Source: JAJRXR01 sp041987545 (GTDB lineage Bacteria > Planctomycetota > Phycisphaerae > Phycisphaerales > UBA1924). From it: a stretch of 64,000 bases of DNA. The stretch's first letter is position 1, and each line of letters opens with the position of its first letter. Shown piece after piece: positions 52,620-61,613 of the stretch. The DNA is taken from contig JBHIWH010000008.1 of assembly GCA_041987545.1 (NCBI GenBank), forward strand, positions 128,557-192,556, read 5' to 3'. Below the pieces are notes generated by a model. That model had not been told where the DNA came from. It ran no database searches and saw only the letters and a list, made by a program, of their open reading frames with translations. The position numbers and the translations under genes were made by a program.

Positions 52620-53573
52620 TACCCGAACGTCAACCTGACCGTGCTGGAGCGGCTCTCGGCCCTGTCCGACCCGATTCGGCTGCGCGTGCTGCGGCTGCTC
52701 GAGAGCGAGGAGCTCTCGGTCGGCGAGGTGGCGCGGGTGCTGCAGCTGCCCCAGTCCACGGTCAGCCGTCACCTCAAGGTGCTGGGCGAGGGTGGCTGGC
52801 TGGTGCGGCGTCAGCTGGGGACGGCGAGCTACTACCGAGTGCTGCTCGACGACCTGTCGGACGAGGAGCGGGCGCTGTGGGTGACGGTCCGGGGTCAGAT
52901 GGGCGAGACGCCTGAGCTGGCCGAGGATGCGCGGCGGGTGGAAGCAGTCATCGCCGAGCGTGCGACGGACTCGGTGTCGTTCTTCGGGCGGATCGCCGGC
53001 GGTTGGGACGCGCTGCGGAGCGAGATGTTCGGGAACCACTTCACGGCCCAGGCGCTGCTGACGATGCTGCCCCGCGACTGGGTGGTCGCGGACGTCGGGT
53101 GCGGCACGGGGAACGTTGCGGAGCTGGTGGCGCCGTGCGTGAACGAGGTCGTGGCGATCGATCAGTCGGCGCCGATGCTGGAGGCCGCGGAGCGGCGGCT
53201 TGACGGGGCGGCGAACGTGCGGTTCGTGCAGGGCTCGGTCGAGTCGCTGCCCTTGGACGATGGGAGCATCGACGCGATCGTGAGCGTGCTGGTGCTGCAC
53301 CACGTCGAGGACCCGGTTGGAGCGATGCGCGAGATGGCCCGCGTGCTGCGGGCCGACCGGGGCGGGGGCGTGGCGCTGGTCGTGGACATGCTCGAGCACG
53401 GGCGGGTTGAGTACAAGCACACGATGGGGCACAAGCACCTGGGCTTCAGCGAGTCCGGGCTCGCGGAGATGTTCGAGGGGGCCGGGTTCGGGGCGCCGGA
53501 CGTGCGGACAATCCGGGGCGAGAGCCAGGCCAAGGGACCGGGGCTGTTCGCCGCGGTCGGTCGATTGAAGTGA
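52614..53573 (+). CDS. ArsR-family HTH fused to SAM-dependent methyltransferase (SahR-like methyl-cycle regulator)
   Basis: 319 residues. Residues about 8-78 form a winged HTH: LSALSDPIRLRVLRLLESEELSVGEVARVLQLPQSTVSRHLKVLGEGGWLVRRQLG. Residues about 140-319 are a class I methyltransferase fold: VADVGCGTGNVAEL, VVAIDQSAPMLEAAERRL, LPLDDGSIDAIVSVLVLHHVEDP. ahcY follows 70 bp downstream. ArsR-type SahR repressors of SAM-cycle genes sense S-adenosylhomocysteine, and this fused domain is likely the SAH/SAM sensor. It probably represses itself, ahcY and metF through the shared inverted repeat. ATG lies inside the operator, without a clear ribosome binding site. Confidence 0.88.
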   Translation: MKYPNVNLTVLERLSALSDPIRLRVLRLLESEELSVGEVARVLQLPQSTVSRHLKVLGEGGWLVRRQLGTASYYRVLLDDLSDEERALWVTVRGQMGETPELAEDARRVEAVIAERATDSVSFFGRIAGGWDALRSEMFGNHFTAQALLTMLPRDWVVADVGCGTGNVAELVAPCVNEVVAIDQSAPMLEAAERRLDGAANVRFVQGSVESLPLDDGSIDAIVSVLVLHHVEDPVGAMREMARVLRADRGGGVALVVDMLEHGRVEYKHTMGHKHLGFSESGLAEMFEGAGFGAPDVRTIRGESQAKGPGLFAAVGRLK

Positions 53574-53643
53574 GGCGCGGCGCCCCGTGACGGGGCGATC
53601 GCGGATTGGAAGAACGGACACTTTCAGGATCTTGGAGACAGAC

Positions 53644-55131
53644 ATGACGGCGATGATGACGAAGCCGGATAGCGTGAAGACCGCGGGCGGGACGCTCGAG
53701 TTCAAGGTGAGAGACCTTCATCTGGCCGAGGCGGGCCGGAAGGAGATCCGCCTGGCCGAGCACGAGATGCCGGGCCTGATGGCCCTCCGCGAGCGGTACG
53801 CGAGCAAGAAGCCCCTGAAGGGCGCGAGGATCGCGGGCTCGCTGCATATGACGGTGCAGACGGCGGTGCTGATCGAGACGCTGGTCGAGCTGGGCGCCGA
53901 GGTTCGCTGGGCGTCGTGCAACATCTTCTCGACGCAGGACTCGGCGGCGTCGGCCGTCGTGGTGGGCCCGAACGGGACGCCGGAGAAGCCCGAGGGCGTC
54001 CCGGTCTTCGCCTGGAAGGGCGAGACGCTGGACGAGTACTGGTGGTGCGCCCGCCAGATCTTGAACTGGCCCGGCGGCGAGGGCGCGAACCTGATCCTCG
54101 ACGACGGCGGGGACGCGACGATGATGGTGCTCAAGGGCCTGGAGTTCGAGAAGGCCGGGAGCATCCCCGAGTTTGCGCCGCACGAGCACCCGGAGGAGTT
54201 CGGGGCGTTCCTGCGTCAGCTCAAGGAGCAGGAGAAGGAGTTCCCGGGCTGCTGGGAGAAGCTCGCCAAGGCGATCAAGGGCGTCAGCGAGGAGACGACG
54301 ACGGGCGTGCACCGCCTGTACCAGTTCGCGGAGCAGGGGGTCCTGCCCTTCCCGGCGATCAACGTCAACGACTCGGTGACCAAGAGCAAGTTCGACAATA
54401 TTTATGGCTGCCGCCACAGCCTGCTCGACGGGCTGAACCGGGCGACGGACGTGATGCTGTCGGGCAAGGTCGCGGTCGTGTGCGGGTACGGCGAGGTCGG
54501 CAAGGGGTGCTGCCAGGCGCTCAAGGGCCAGGGCTGCCGCGTGATCGTGACCGAGATCGACCCGATCTGCGCCCTGCAGGCGTCGATGGAGGGCTTCGAG
54601 GTCACGACGCTCGATGACGTCGTCGAGACGGCGGACATCTTCGTCACGACGACCGGCAACAAGGACATCATCACGCTCGGGCACATGAAGCGGATGAAGG
54701 ACAAGGCGATCGTCGGCAACATCGGGCACTTCGACAACGAGATCCAGATGGAGAAGCTGGCCCGGGACGCGGACGTCGAGCGGATCAACATCAAGCCGCA
54801 GTACGACGAGTTCCGGTTCAAGAGCAAGGACACGAGCATCCTGGTGCTGGCCGAGGGTCGCCTGCTGAACCTGGGGTGCGCGACGGGTCACCCGAGCTTC
54901 GTGATGAGCGCGAGCTTCACGAACCAGGTGATCGCGCAGATGGAGCTGCACGCCAACGAGAGCGCGTACGAGAACAAGGTGTACATGCTGCCCAAGCACC
55001 TCGACGAGGAGGTCGCGAGGCTGCACCTGGAGAAGCTCGGCGTGAAGCTGACGAAGCTGAGCCAGGAGCAGGCGGACTACATCGGGGTGCCTGTGAACGG
55101 GCCGTACAAGGCCGAGCACTACCGGTACTGA
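53644..55131 (+). CDS. ahcY: Adenosylhomocysteinase
   Basis: 495 residues. It hydrolyses S-adenosylhomocysteine to adenosine and homocysteine. LKGARIAGSLHMTVQTAVLIETL, WASCNIFSTQDSAASAV, TTTGVHRLYQFAEQG, VNDSVTKSKFDNIYGCRHSLLDG, and the NAD motif VAVVCGYGEVGKGC are all intact; the tail YKAEHYRY is typical. ATG 53644 has TTGGAG. Co-transcribed with the regulator by 70-bp spacing; a strong terminator follows. Confidence 0.97.
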   Translation: MTAMMTKPDSVKTAGGTLEFKVRDLHLAEAGRKEIRLAEHEMPGLMALRERYASKKPLKGARIAGSLHMTVQTAVLIETLVELGAEVRWASCNIFSTQDSAASAVVVGPNGTPEKPEGVPVFAWKGETLDEYWWCARQILNWPGGEGANLILDDGGDATMMVLKGLEFEKAGSIPEFAPHEHPEEFGAFLRQLKEQEKEFPGCWEKLAKAIKGVSEETTTGVHRLYQFAEQGVLPFPAINVNDSVTKSKFDNIYGCRHSLLDGLNRATDVMLSGKVAVVCGYGEVGKGCCQALKGQGCRVIVTEIDPICALQASMEGFEVTTLDDVVETADIFVTTTGNKDIITLGHMKRMKDKAIVGNIGHFDNEIQMEKLARDADVERINIKPQYDEFRFKSKDTSILVLAEGRLLNLGCATGHPSFVMSASFTNQVIAQMELHANESAYENKVYMLPKHLDEEVARLHLEKLGVKLTKLSQEQADYIGVPVNGPYKAEHYRY

Positions 55132-55156
55132 GTTCTTCTGGGTACTCGGCGCAATG

Positions 55157-55195
55157 AAAGAGCCCAGGGACTCGCGTCCCTGGGCTTTCTTTGTG
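55157..55195 (+). terminator. Rho-independent terminator after ahcY
   Basis: Perfect 10-bp stem AGCCCAGGGA (55161-55170) / TCCCTGGGCT (55177-55186), loop CTCGCG, extended by G-T and A-T pairs, then TTTCTTTG. It could also serve the convergent dockerin gene from the other side. Confidence 0.85.
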
Positions 55196-55212
55196 GAGTT
55201 CAACGGCGAGGG

Positions 55213-56637
55213 TTACGGGCAGCCGGCGCTGAACGCGGCGAGGAACGCGACGACGTCGTCGAAGTTCCACTGGCCGAACGGGATCGCCAGGTCGGCGGCC
55301 GAGTCCATCGCGGTGAAGGCGTTCAGGAATGCCACGATGTCGTCAAAGTTCAGGACGCCGAACGGGTCGGCGAGGTCGGCCTCGTTGCAGCCGCCGGCGC
55401 CCGGGAGGGCGAGGCGGATGATGGCTTCGAGCTCCGTCAGCCCGTCCAGGGTCTCGATGTCCACCTCGACGTGGACGGCGCCGTCCTCGGCGAGATCGAG
55501 GCCGGGCCCGGTGATGTTGGCGGCGTTGAAGTCGGTGATCACCCAGTCGGCGGACGGGCCTTCGCCGTCGTCGAACATGTCGCCCACGGAGAGGAGCTTG
55601 ACGGCGGAGGGGAGGTCGGAGGCGTCGGCGGCGAAGAACAGCGTCTCGCCGGCCTCGTCGGTGCTCCAGATGAAGGCGGCCTGGCCGAGATCGTTGATCG
55701 AGAGAGCGCCGACGGAGGACCCGAGGGTCAGGCCCGCGACCACGTCGTCCTCGCGGAGGGCGATGGCGCCGTTGTAGGCGATGAACTCGTCGGATGTGGA
55801 GGCGCCGTCGGTGTCACCCGAGAAGAGGTAGTCGCCGGAGCTGTTGATGGAGACCGAATCGAGGTTGTCCCAGTTGTCGCCCTGGCCCGTCGGGGTGGAC
55901 TCGCGCGCGACGACTGTGGCCATGTCGATGAGGAGGAGGTCGTCGTCGGTGGAGGAGCCGGTGTCGGCCAGGAGTGTGATGATGGAGTGGGCGCCATTGC
56001 CCGAGAAGTTGAAGTTGAAGTCGACGCCCGAGGGGAAGTCGACGGTGAGGCCGCCGCCGCCAGGGATGGCGTCGCCCGTCATGATGACGGCGGTGATCAC
56101 GCCCGCGGGGTTGCGGGAGTAGAGGGCGCGTTGGGCGGAGGAGCCCCCGCCGGCGCCGTCGTTGATGCCGGCGACCCAGATGCCGGTGCCGTCGTTGATC
56201 ATCTGGGGGCGGGAGTTGAAGGTGACTTCGAAGTCCTCGGAGAAGCCGGGGGGCTGCTGGAGGCCGGCGAGGATGAGCCCGTCCTGGCCCCAGACGGAGT
56301 CCTCGCCGTTGAACGATGGGCTGTAGATGAACTGGCCGGCGTCGCCGATGCCCATGTTGCTCTCGGAGCCGGTGAGCAGGTCCGGGAGGGCGTCGTCGGA
56401 GGCGAAGATGGCGCCGGTGTCGTACCAGATGGCGCGGCGGCCGTCGGCGAGGCCGACGACGAAGCCGACGACGCCATTCCCGTTGGTGTACGGCGCGTTG
56501 AGGGTGTCCACGAGGGAGTCGGCGAGGGCGTCGCCCTCCTTGACGACGATGGAACCGGAGACAACGCCGCCGGCGAGCGCGGGGGCCGCGGCGCCGGCCG
56601 CGATGGCGAGGGCGAGGCAGGGACGGATGGATCTCAT
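55213..56637 (-). CDS. Secreted dockerin-like protein, paralogue of 56765-58180
   Basis: 474 residues. Signal peptide to about residue 23. Recurrent phrases AIWYDTGAIFASDDALPDLLTG, GTGIWVAGINDGAG, DNWDNLDSVSINSSGDYLFSGDTDG, FIAYNGAIALREDDVV, DLAEDGAVHVEVDIETLDG define a body shared with the next gene. The dockerin-like tail uses NFDDI/NFDDV instead of DFSDV (CNEADLADPFGVLNFDDI ... GQWNFDDVVAFL ... AGCP). GGAGCAG before ATG 56637. Confidence 0.75.
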   Translation of the reverse strand: MRSIRPCLALAIAAGAAAPALAGGVVSGSIVVKEGDALADSLVDTLNAPYTNGNGVVGFVVGLADGRRAIWYDTGAIFASDDALPDLLTGSESNMGIGDAGQFIYSPSFNGEDSVWGQDGLILAGLQQPPGFSEDFEVTFNSRPQMINDGTGIWVAGINDGAGGGSSAQRALYSRNPAGVITAVIMTGDAIPGGGGLTVDFPSGVDFNFNFSGNGAHSIITLLADTGSSTDDDLLLIDMATVVARESTPTGQGDNWDNLDSVSINSSGDYLFSGDTDGASTSDEFIAYNGAIALREDDVVAGLTLGSSVGALSINDLGQAAFIWSTDEAGETLFFAADASDLPSAVKLLSVGDMFDDGEGPSADWVITDFNAANITGPGLDLAEDGAVHVEVDIETLDGLTELEAIIRLALPGAGGCNEADLADPFGVLNFDDIVAFLNAFTAMDSAADLAIPFGQWNFDDVVAFLAAFSAGCP

Positions 56638-56764
56638 GGCTCTGCTCCGTGGAGTGCGTTCTTCACGGGAGGAGCCGCACGAGTTGTTCATGCGGGACCG
56701 CTCCTCCCCCACTGCCGTCAGGCTAGTTGGGGGGCATGGCCGGCACAAGAGCCTGGGGCGGGGG

Positions 56765-58180
56765 TCAGGGACAGCCGGCGCCGAAGGCGGTCAGGAAGGC
56801 GACGACGTCGGAGAAGTCCCACTGGCCGAAGGGCTCGGCGAGGTCGGCGGGCGCGCCCATGGCGGCGAAGGCCGTGAGGAACGCGATGACGTCGTCGAAG
56901 TTGAGCGTGCCGAGGGGGTCGGCCAGGTCGGCGTTGTTGCAGGGGGTGGGCAACATGAGAGAGATGATCGCCGGGCGGTTGGTGAGTGTGCCGTCGATGG
57001 AGTCGAGGGTCACCTCGACGAAGACGCGTCCATCCTCGGCCAGGTCGAGCCCCGGGGCGGTGAAAGCGGAGGCCCTGAAGTCGTCGATGATCCAGTCGCC
57101 GAGGCCGTCGTCGTCCACGTCGATCGCGTCGCCGATCGAGAGCATGCGGTAGAGCGAGCCGGCGGCGTTGGCCGGGTCTCGGACGTAGAGCAATGACTCG
57201 GTAGAGGCGGGGACGGCGTCGGTGCGGATCTCCCAGATCATGACGATCTGGTTGAGGTCGTTGATGGAGAGGGCGTCGGTGCCGTTGCCGTCGAGCCGGC
57301 CCGAGATGGTGAGGTCGTCCTCGCGGAGGATGATCTGGCCGTTGTAGGCGATGAACTGGTCCACGGTCTTGTTGCCGCTGGTGTCGCCCGAGATGACATA
57401 GTTGCCCGAGCTGTTGATGGAGACGGAGTCGAAGGAGGTCCAGTTGTCGCCGTCGCCCGTCGGCAGGCCCTCGCCGGCGACGATGGCGCCGTCGGCGACG
57501 ACGTAGGCGTCGAGCGAGGTGTCGCGGAACATGTAGATGGTGTGCTCGCCCGAGCCCGAGACGTCGAGTTCGGGGCCGATGGGGCCGAGGGTGACGCCGT
57601 CGATGGTGTCGCCCTGGCTGACAAGCGTGGAGATGGAGCCGTCCGTGCCGCGCCGGTGGATGCGCCAGGAGGCGGGCCCGGGGCTGCCCGCGCCGTCGTC
57701 GATGCCGGCGATCCAGTAGCCGACGCCGTCGTTGGTCAGGTTGGGTCTGTCGAGCGCGGCGATGGCGAAGCCGGGGGGCTCGTTGGGGGCGGGGTCGCCG
57801 TCGGTGAGGACGACGCCGTCGGAGGCGTAGATGCATTGCAGGAGGCTGCAGCGGAGGCGGAGGAGGAAGGAGCCGTCGTCGGCGATGCCCATGCTCGCCT
57901 CGCCCGTGTTGAGGACGTCGGGGAGGGCGTCGTCGCTGTCCCAGACGAGGGCGCCGTCGTACCAGACGCCGAACCCGTTGTAGATCGAAATGAACGCGGC
58001 CCTGCCGTCGCCGTTGGTGGCGCACGGGTTCACTCCGACGACGGCGATGTCGCCGAACATGTCGCCTCGGAGGACCTCGAGCGTGGCGGGGACGGGATCC
58101 GGGCCGGCGAGGGCGGTGCTCGCCGCGGAAGCGGTGATGAGCACGAGCGGGAGCACGGGGGTCGTGGGATTGAGATTCAT
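56765..58180 (-). CDS. Secreted dockerin-like protein, paralogue of 55213-56637
   Basis: 471 residues. Signal peptide to about residue 25. The same body pattern as its neighbour: GVWYDGALVWDSDDALPDVLNTGEASMGI, VGYWIAGIDDGAG, DNWTSFDSVSINSSGNYVISGDTSG, FIAYNGQIILREDDL, DLAEDGRVFVEVTLDSIDG. Tail CNNADLADPLGTLNFDDV ... FGQWDFSDVVAFL ... AGCP. The pair is a tandem duplication. GGAGG precedes ATG 58180. Confidence 0.75.
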   Translation of the reverse strand: MNLNPTTPVLPLVLITASAASTALAGPDPVPATLEVLRGDMFGDIAVVGVNPCATNGDGRAAFISIYNGFGVWYDGALVWDSDDALPDVLNTGEASMGIADDGSFLLRLRCSLLQCIYASDGVVLTDGDPAPNEPPGFAIAALDRPNLTNDGVGYWIAGIDDGAGSPGPASWRIHRRGTDGSISTLVSQGDTIDGVTLGPIGPELDVSGSGEHTIYMFRDTSLDAYVVADGAIVAGEGLPTGDGDNWTSFDSVSINSSGNYVISGDTSGNKTVDQFIAYNGQIILREDDLTISGRLDGNGTDALSINDLNQIVMIWEIRTDAVPASTESLLYVRDPANAAGSLYRMLSIGDAIDVDDDGLGDWIIDDFRASAFTAPGLDLAEDGRVFVEVTLDSIDGTLTNRPAIISLMLPTPCNNADLADPLGTLNFDDVIAFLTAFAAMGAPADLAEPFGQWDFSDVVAFLTAFGAGCP

Positions 58181-58290
58181 GGATCGCTGCCTCCGGGCGC
58201 CCGCTCGGGGCGCAGCACGAAACACCGGCGGCGGCGGGCCGCCCCTTTGCCTCACGCTAGCGGCACGACCGGGGCGGGATCAAGGGAGAC

Positions 58291-59175
58291 CTACGGGGCG
58301 CTGGCGAGGGGGATCTCGGGGTCCCAGCGGGCCCAGGACTCTGGGGCCTCTGTCTCGAGGTCGAAGACGTGGTTGTCCTGGATCTGGCCGCCCGTGCGGT
58401 CGGGCGTGGCCATCGCGATGGCGCCGTTGATCACGGACTGCAGCGAGTCGGCGCGGAGCGAGAGGCCGGCGAAGATGCCGAAGTCGGCCTGGATGCCCGA
58501 GGCGTTCCAGAAGCGGGTGCGCTCGCGGACCAGGGGCACGAAGCGCGGGTCGATGGCGGCGGAGATGATGACGGCGTCGGCTTCCTGGGCCAGCGCGGTC
58601 TCGTAGACGCGGCCGACGGGGATGTCGCGGTAGGTGATGGGCGTGCCCCGCGCGACGGGGCCGAGGCGGGCGGCGCGGAGGGTCACGAGGCGGGCGCCGT
58701 CGGGGATGTCGATGTCGGACTGGGGCGCGCCGGCGCGGGCGGTGAACTCGCGGGCGGGGGCGGCGCCCTCGGGGCCCGGGCGGAGCTGGATGTAGTGCGG
58801 GCCGACGAGGGTCTCGAGCCCGGCGATGCGCTCGAGGCTGACCTCGGGCCGCACGATCCAGAACTGCGCGCCCTCGGTGGCGAGGCGGGCGGCGTCCGCG
58901 TTGAGCTCGGCGGAGACGATCACGCTGCCGGAGTCGGCGCCGAGCGCGATGCGCGTGACGGCCCCCACCTGGACGCCCTTGTACACGACGGCGTCGCCCT
59001 CGCGGAGGCCCGAGGCGTTGTCGAATCGGATCGAGATCCGCGGGCCCCGCTGCGAGTAGCCCTGCCAGGCGACGATCGCGACCACGGCGAGGACGACCAC
59101 GGGCGCGAGCCATGCGGGGTTGAAGCGCGATCGGCGCACGAGTCGGGCGGTCGGGACGCTGTCCGTGTCGGTCAT
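58291..59175 (-). CDS. pqiB: PqiB/MlaD-type MCE-domain protein with two MCE domains
   Basis: 294 residues. One transmembrane helix (about residues 21-42), then two MCE domains: residues about 48-118 (ISIRFDNASGLREGDAVVYKGVQVGAVTRIAL) and 160-235 (VTLRAARLGPVARGTPITYRDIPVGRVYETALA). E. coli PqiB has three and a longer coiled coil, so this is a short form. Such proteins form hexameric rings or tubes for lipid transport between membranes. ATG 59175 overlaps the pqiA stop (ATGA). Confidence 0.88.
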   Translation of the reverse strand: MTDTDSVPTARLVRRSRFNPAWLAPVVVLAVVAIVAWQGYSQRGPRISIRFDNASGLREGDAVVYKGVQVGAVTRIALGADSGSVIVSAELNADAARLATEGAQFWIVRPEVSLERIAGLETLVGPHYIQLRPGPEGAAPAREFTARAGAPQSDIDIPDGARLVTLRAARLGPVARGTPITYRDIPVGRVYETALAQEADAVIISAAIDPRFVPLVRERTRFWNASGIQADFGIFAGLSLRADSLQSVINGAIAMATPDRTGGQIQDNHVFDLETEAPESWARWDPEIPLASAP

Positions 59176-59783
59176 GTGTCGGCCTCCTGCCAGATGGCGC
59201 GGGGGTCGAAGGCGGCCGAGGCGAGCATGGAGAGGACGACAACCGCGGTGAACGCGAGCACGCCCGGCCCCGGGTGGACCTGGACCCAGTCGCCGAGCTT
59301 GACCGCGGCGACGAGCGTGGCGACGAGCAGCACGTCGAGCATGCCCCAGCGCCCGAGCCACTCGACGGCGCGATACGTGAACGCCTGGTGGCGGCGGTGC
59401 AGGAGCAGGTCGCCCAGGCAGAGGGCGAGCATGGCGCCGAGCTTGCCCAGCGGGGCGACGACCGAGCCGATCAACACGATGACGCCGACGAGGAGCTGGC
59501 CCGAGGCGAAGAGCGAGACCATGCCGTCCCAGATGTTGGTGGTGGTCGCGTGCCCCATCTCCTCGAGGCGGAGGACGGGGAGCAGGATGGCGAACGGGTA
59601 GAGGATGAGGCCGGCCAGGGCGAGGGCGGCGACGGTCGAGGCGTTGCGGCTCGGGGAGCGCCGCTCCAGGTGCGATCGGCAGCGGCGGCACGCGGGGCGC
59701 TTGCCGGCGGGGATCGCGGGCAGGCGCTGGATGAGGCCGCAGGTCGGGCAGGCGCACAGATTGGCGGCGTCGATGGCCGTCAT
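59172..59783 (-). CDS. pqiA: Paraquat-inducible protein A (PqiA) family membrane protein
   Basis: 203 residues. An N-terminal zinc-ribbon-like pair (CPTC, CRRC) is followed by four hydrophobic segments (VAALALAGLILYPFAILLPVL, LLVGVIVLIGSVVAPLGKLGAMLALCLGDL, LDVLLVATLVAAVKLGD, VLAFTAVVVLSMLASA). The partner pqiB overlaps by 4 nt. Together a putative lipid-transport module. TAGACT ends 6 nt before ATG 59783. Confidence 0.88.
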   Translation of the reverse strand: MTAIDAANLCACPTCGLIQRLPAIPAGKRPACRRCRSHLERRSPSRNASTVAALALAGLILYPFAILLPVLRLEEMGHATTTNIWDGMVSLFASGQLLVGVIVLIGSVVAPLGKLGAMLALCLGDLLLHRRHQAFTYRAVEWLGRWGMLDVLLVATLVAAVKLGDWVQVHPGPGVLAFTAVVVLSMLASAAFDPRAIWQEADT

Positions 59784-59789
59784 GGGGGC

Positions 59790-59795
59790 AGTCTA
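59790..59795 (-). promoter_or_regulatory. -10-like box TAGACT before pqiA
   Basis: On the minus strand GTAGACT ends 6 nt before ATG 59783; leaderless layout for pqiA-pqiB. Confidence 0.5.
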
Positions 59796-59841
59796 CTTGT
59801 GATTGGGGCGGAGGCGGTCCCGGTTGCGGGCGCCGAGCCGC

Positions 59842-60822
59842 TCACGGATCCGGGCCGGACAGGCGGGGCGGGTCCCGATCCGTGCCGTCGCCCGAGAAAT
59901 GGCGGTTGGTGGCGCGGGGGTCGAGGGCGGCGACAGAGCCGTCCGGGTTCTCGACGTAGCCCATCTCGTCGAGGGTCATGGACTCGACGTGCCCGTCGCA
60001 GAACGAGACGTTGGCGGCGCCGGAGTGGCGCTCGTGGGGGGCGGAGCGGTGCTCCGGGGCGCGGTTGCGGCGGTCGGCGTAGTCGGAGTCGTTGGTCAGC
60101 CTCGGGGGATCAAGGGCGTAGCCGTGCCCGCCCATCGCCGTCAGCTCGGGGTGGCGGGAACCGTCCGCGAGGTTGGGCGTGCGCGCGATCTCGGGCTTGC
60201 CGGCGGCGGTCCCCAAGGTGTCCGCGGCGAGGACGGTCATCGCGGCGTGGACGCGGGAGGCCCGGACGGGGAAGTTGATGAAGCCCGCGTTCTCGTCGTC
60301 GTTGCGGAAGCGGGTGTTGCCCAGGAACTGGTGGTTGTAGCCGTACGCGTAGTTGCGTGTGGACGGCCACTCGGGAACGGAGGGGCAGAGGAAGACCTCG
60401 GAGCCGTCGATCCGGATGGAATGTTCGTCGGCCCGGTCCTCGCTGGGCTGGGAGTAGGCGTCGAAGCCCCCGGCGGCGCCGAGGAGCGCGAACCACCGGG
60501 GGCGGTATTGCAGACCGTTGCCGAGCGGGTACAGGTTGAGCCGCTCGTCGGCGTAGCGGCCCGGCTGGCCCGGGACGGAGATGTCGTCGTTGTCGCCGGC
60601 GTAGATCTGCCAGCCGAGGGCGATCTGGCGCATGCGCGTGGCGCAGAGGAGGTTGACGGAGGTCTTCCTGGCCGAGCCGAGCGCGGGCACGAGGATGCCG
60701 ATCAGGACCGCGATGACCGCGATGACGACGAGCAGCTCGATGAGCGTGAAGGCGCGGCCCGGGCTCGCGTTGCAGCGACGGGGTGGTGGGATGTGTCCTG
60801 GCGGATCCGATTGGGGCGTCAT
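59842..60822 (-). CDS. Type II secretion-like pseudopilin (planctomycete DUF1559-type)
   Basis: 326 residues. Prepilin motif: cleavage after Ala24 of GRA|FTLIELLVVIAVIAVLIG, with Glu29 as the +5 residue. The head is followed by PALGSARKTSVNLLCATRMRQIALGWQIYAGDND. The C-terminal domain has NVSFCDGHVESMTL, the H-x9-DG-like motif of planctomycete pseudopilins. It probably joins a type II/IV pilus-like machine. ATG 60822 overlaps the regulator's stop (ATGA). Confidence 0.85.
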   Translation of the reverse strand: MTPQSDPPGHIPPPRRCNASPGRAFTLIELLVVIAVIAVLIGILVPALGSARKTSVNLLCATRMRQIALGWQIYAGDNDDISVPGQPGRYADERLNLYPLGNGLQYRPRWFALLGAAGGFDAYSQPSEDRADEHSIRIDGSEVFLCPSVPEWPSTRNYAYGYNHQFLGNTRFRNDDENAGFINFPVRASRVHAAMTVLAADTLGTAAGKPEIARTPNLADGSRHPELTAMGGHGYALDPPRLTNDSDYADRRNRAPEHRSAPHERHSGAANVSFCDGHVESMTLDEMGYVENPDGSVAALDPRATNRHFSGDGTDRDPPRLSGPDP

Positions 60823-61613
60823 GAGACGCGCGGCGGGCGGGCCCGCCCGACGAAGAGGGCGAGCAGCTCGGCGCGGCTCGAGACCTCGAAGTGGCGGTAG
60901 ACCGCGGTGACGTACTCGTGCACCGTCGCGCGGGAGAGGTCGAGGGCGTACGCGATCCGCTTCTCGGAATCGCCGTCGAGCAGGTAGTCGAGGACCTCGC
61001 GCTGGCGCGGCGTGAGGCGGCCGGGCTTGGGCTCGGCCGCGGCGGCCAGCTCGCCCCCGATCATCTCGCCGATCTCGTGGTGGACGAGGTTCACCAGGTC
61101 AACGTCCCGGTTCGTAAAGGCAGGGTCGTCGATCGCTCGGTGGATGAACAGGCTGGTGAAGTGGCCCAGGCGGGGCAGGCGGCGGATGGAGATGATGTAG
61201 TCGTCGATGCCGCAGGCGCGGTGGACGTCGTTGAACGTCTTGGAGCGGTACCAATCTTCCTTGGCCCAGATCTTGTCGCGCCGCAGCGTGACCAGCGGGC
61301 CGTCGAAGTTGCGGAGCACGGGGTACTCCGGCGTGCGCTCCATGGGGGTGGACTCGGCGTATTCGGCCCAGGACCGCTCGGCCTGCTCGGAGGGCCAGCC
61401 CACGCGGTGCAGGGCGAGGCTCTCGAACCGGGAGGAGGGCTCGTCGAAGCCGCGCATCTCCCCACCGATCACGACCTGGGCGTTGACCAGCTCGCGGATG
61501 CCGTCGAACAGGCGCGAGCGCCAGGCGTCGGAGTCGGCGCCGAGGTCGCGGCAGCGGTTGACGAGGCGGAAGCCCCGGATGGCGTCGTCGGCGTTCATGC
61601 GTTGGCGTGCCAT
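60819..61613 (-). CDS. LuxR-family transcriptional regulator
   Basis: 264 residues. A C-terminal LuxR HTH (LTPRQREVLDYLLDGDSEKRIAYALDLSRATVHEYVTAVYRHFEVSSRAELLALFV) is preceded by an about 190-residue domain (residues 20-190) with no recognised receiver Asp pattern, possibly GAF-like or autoinducer-binding (SLFIHRAIDDPAFTNRDVDLVNLVHHEI). It overlaps the pseudopilin start by 4 nt, so it may control that gene's cluster. No clear promoter or ribosome binding site was found before ATG 61613. Confidence 0.85.
   Translation of the reverse strand: MARQRMNADDAIRGFRLVNRCRDLGADSDAWRSRLFDGIRELVNAQVVIGGEMRGFDEPSSRFESLALHRVGWPSEQAERSWAEYAESTPMERTPEYPVLRNFDGPLVTLRRDKIWAKEDWYRSKTFNDVHRACGIDDYIISIRRLPRLGHFTSLFIHRAIDDPAFTNRDVDLVNLVHHEIGEMIGGELAAAAEPKPGRLTPRQREVLDYLLDGDSEKRIAYALDLSRATVHEYVTAVYRHFEVSSRAELLALFVGRARPPRVS

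Noticed and set aside
53574..53643. SAH riboswitch before ahcY
   Set aside because: The 70-nt gap holds only a short GC hairpin and a ribosome binding site, too short for the known SAH riboswitch folds.
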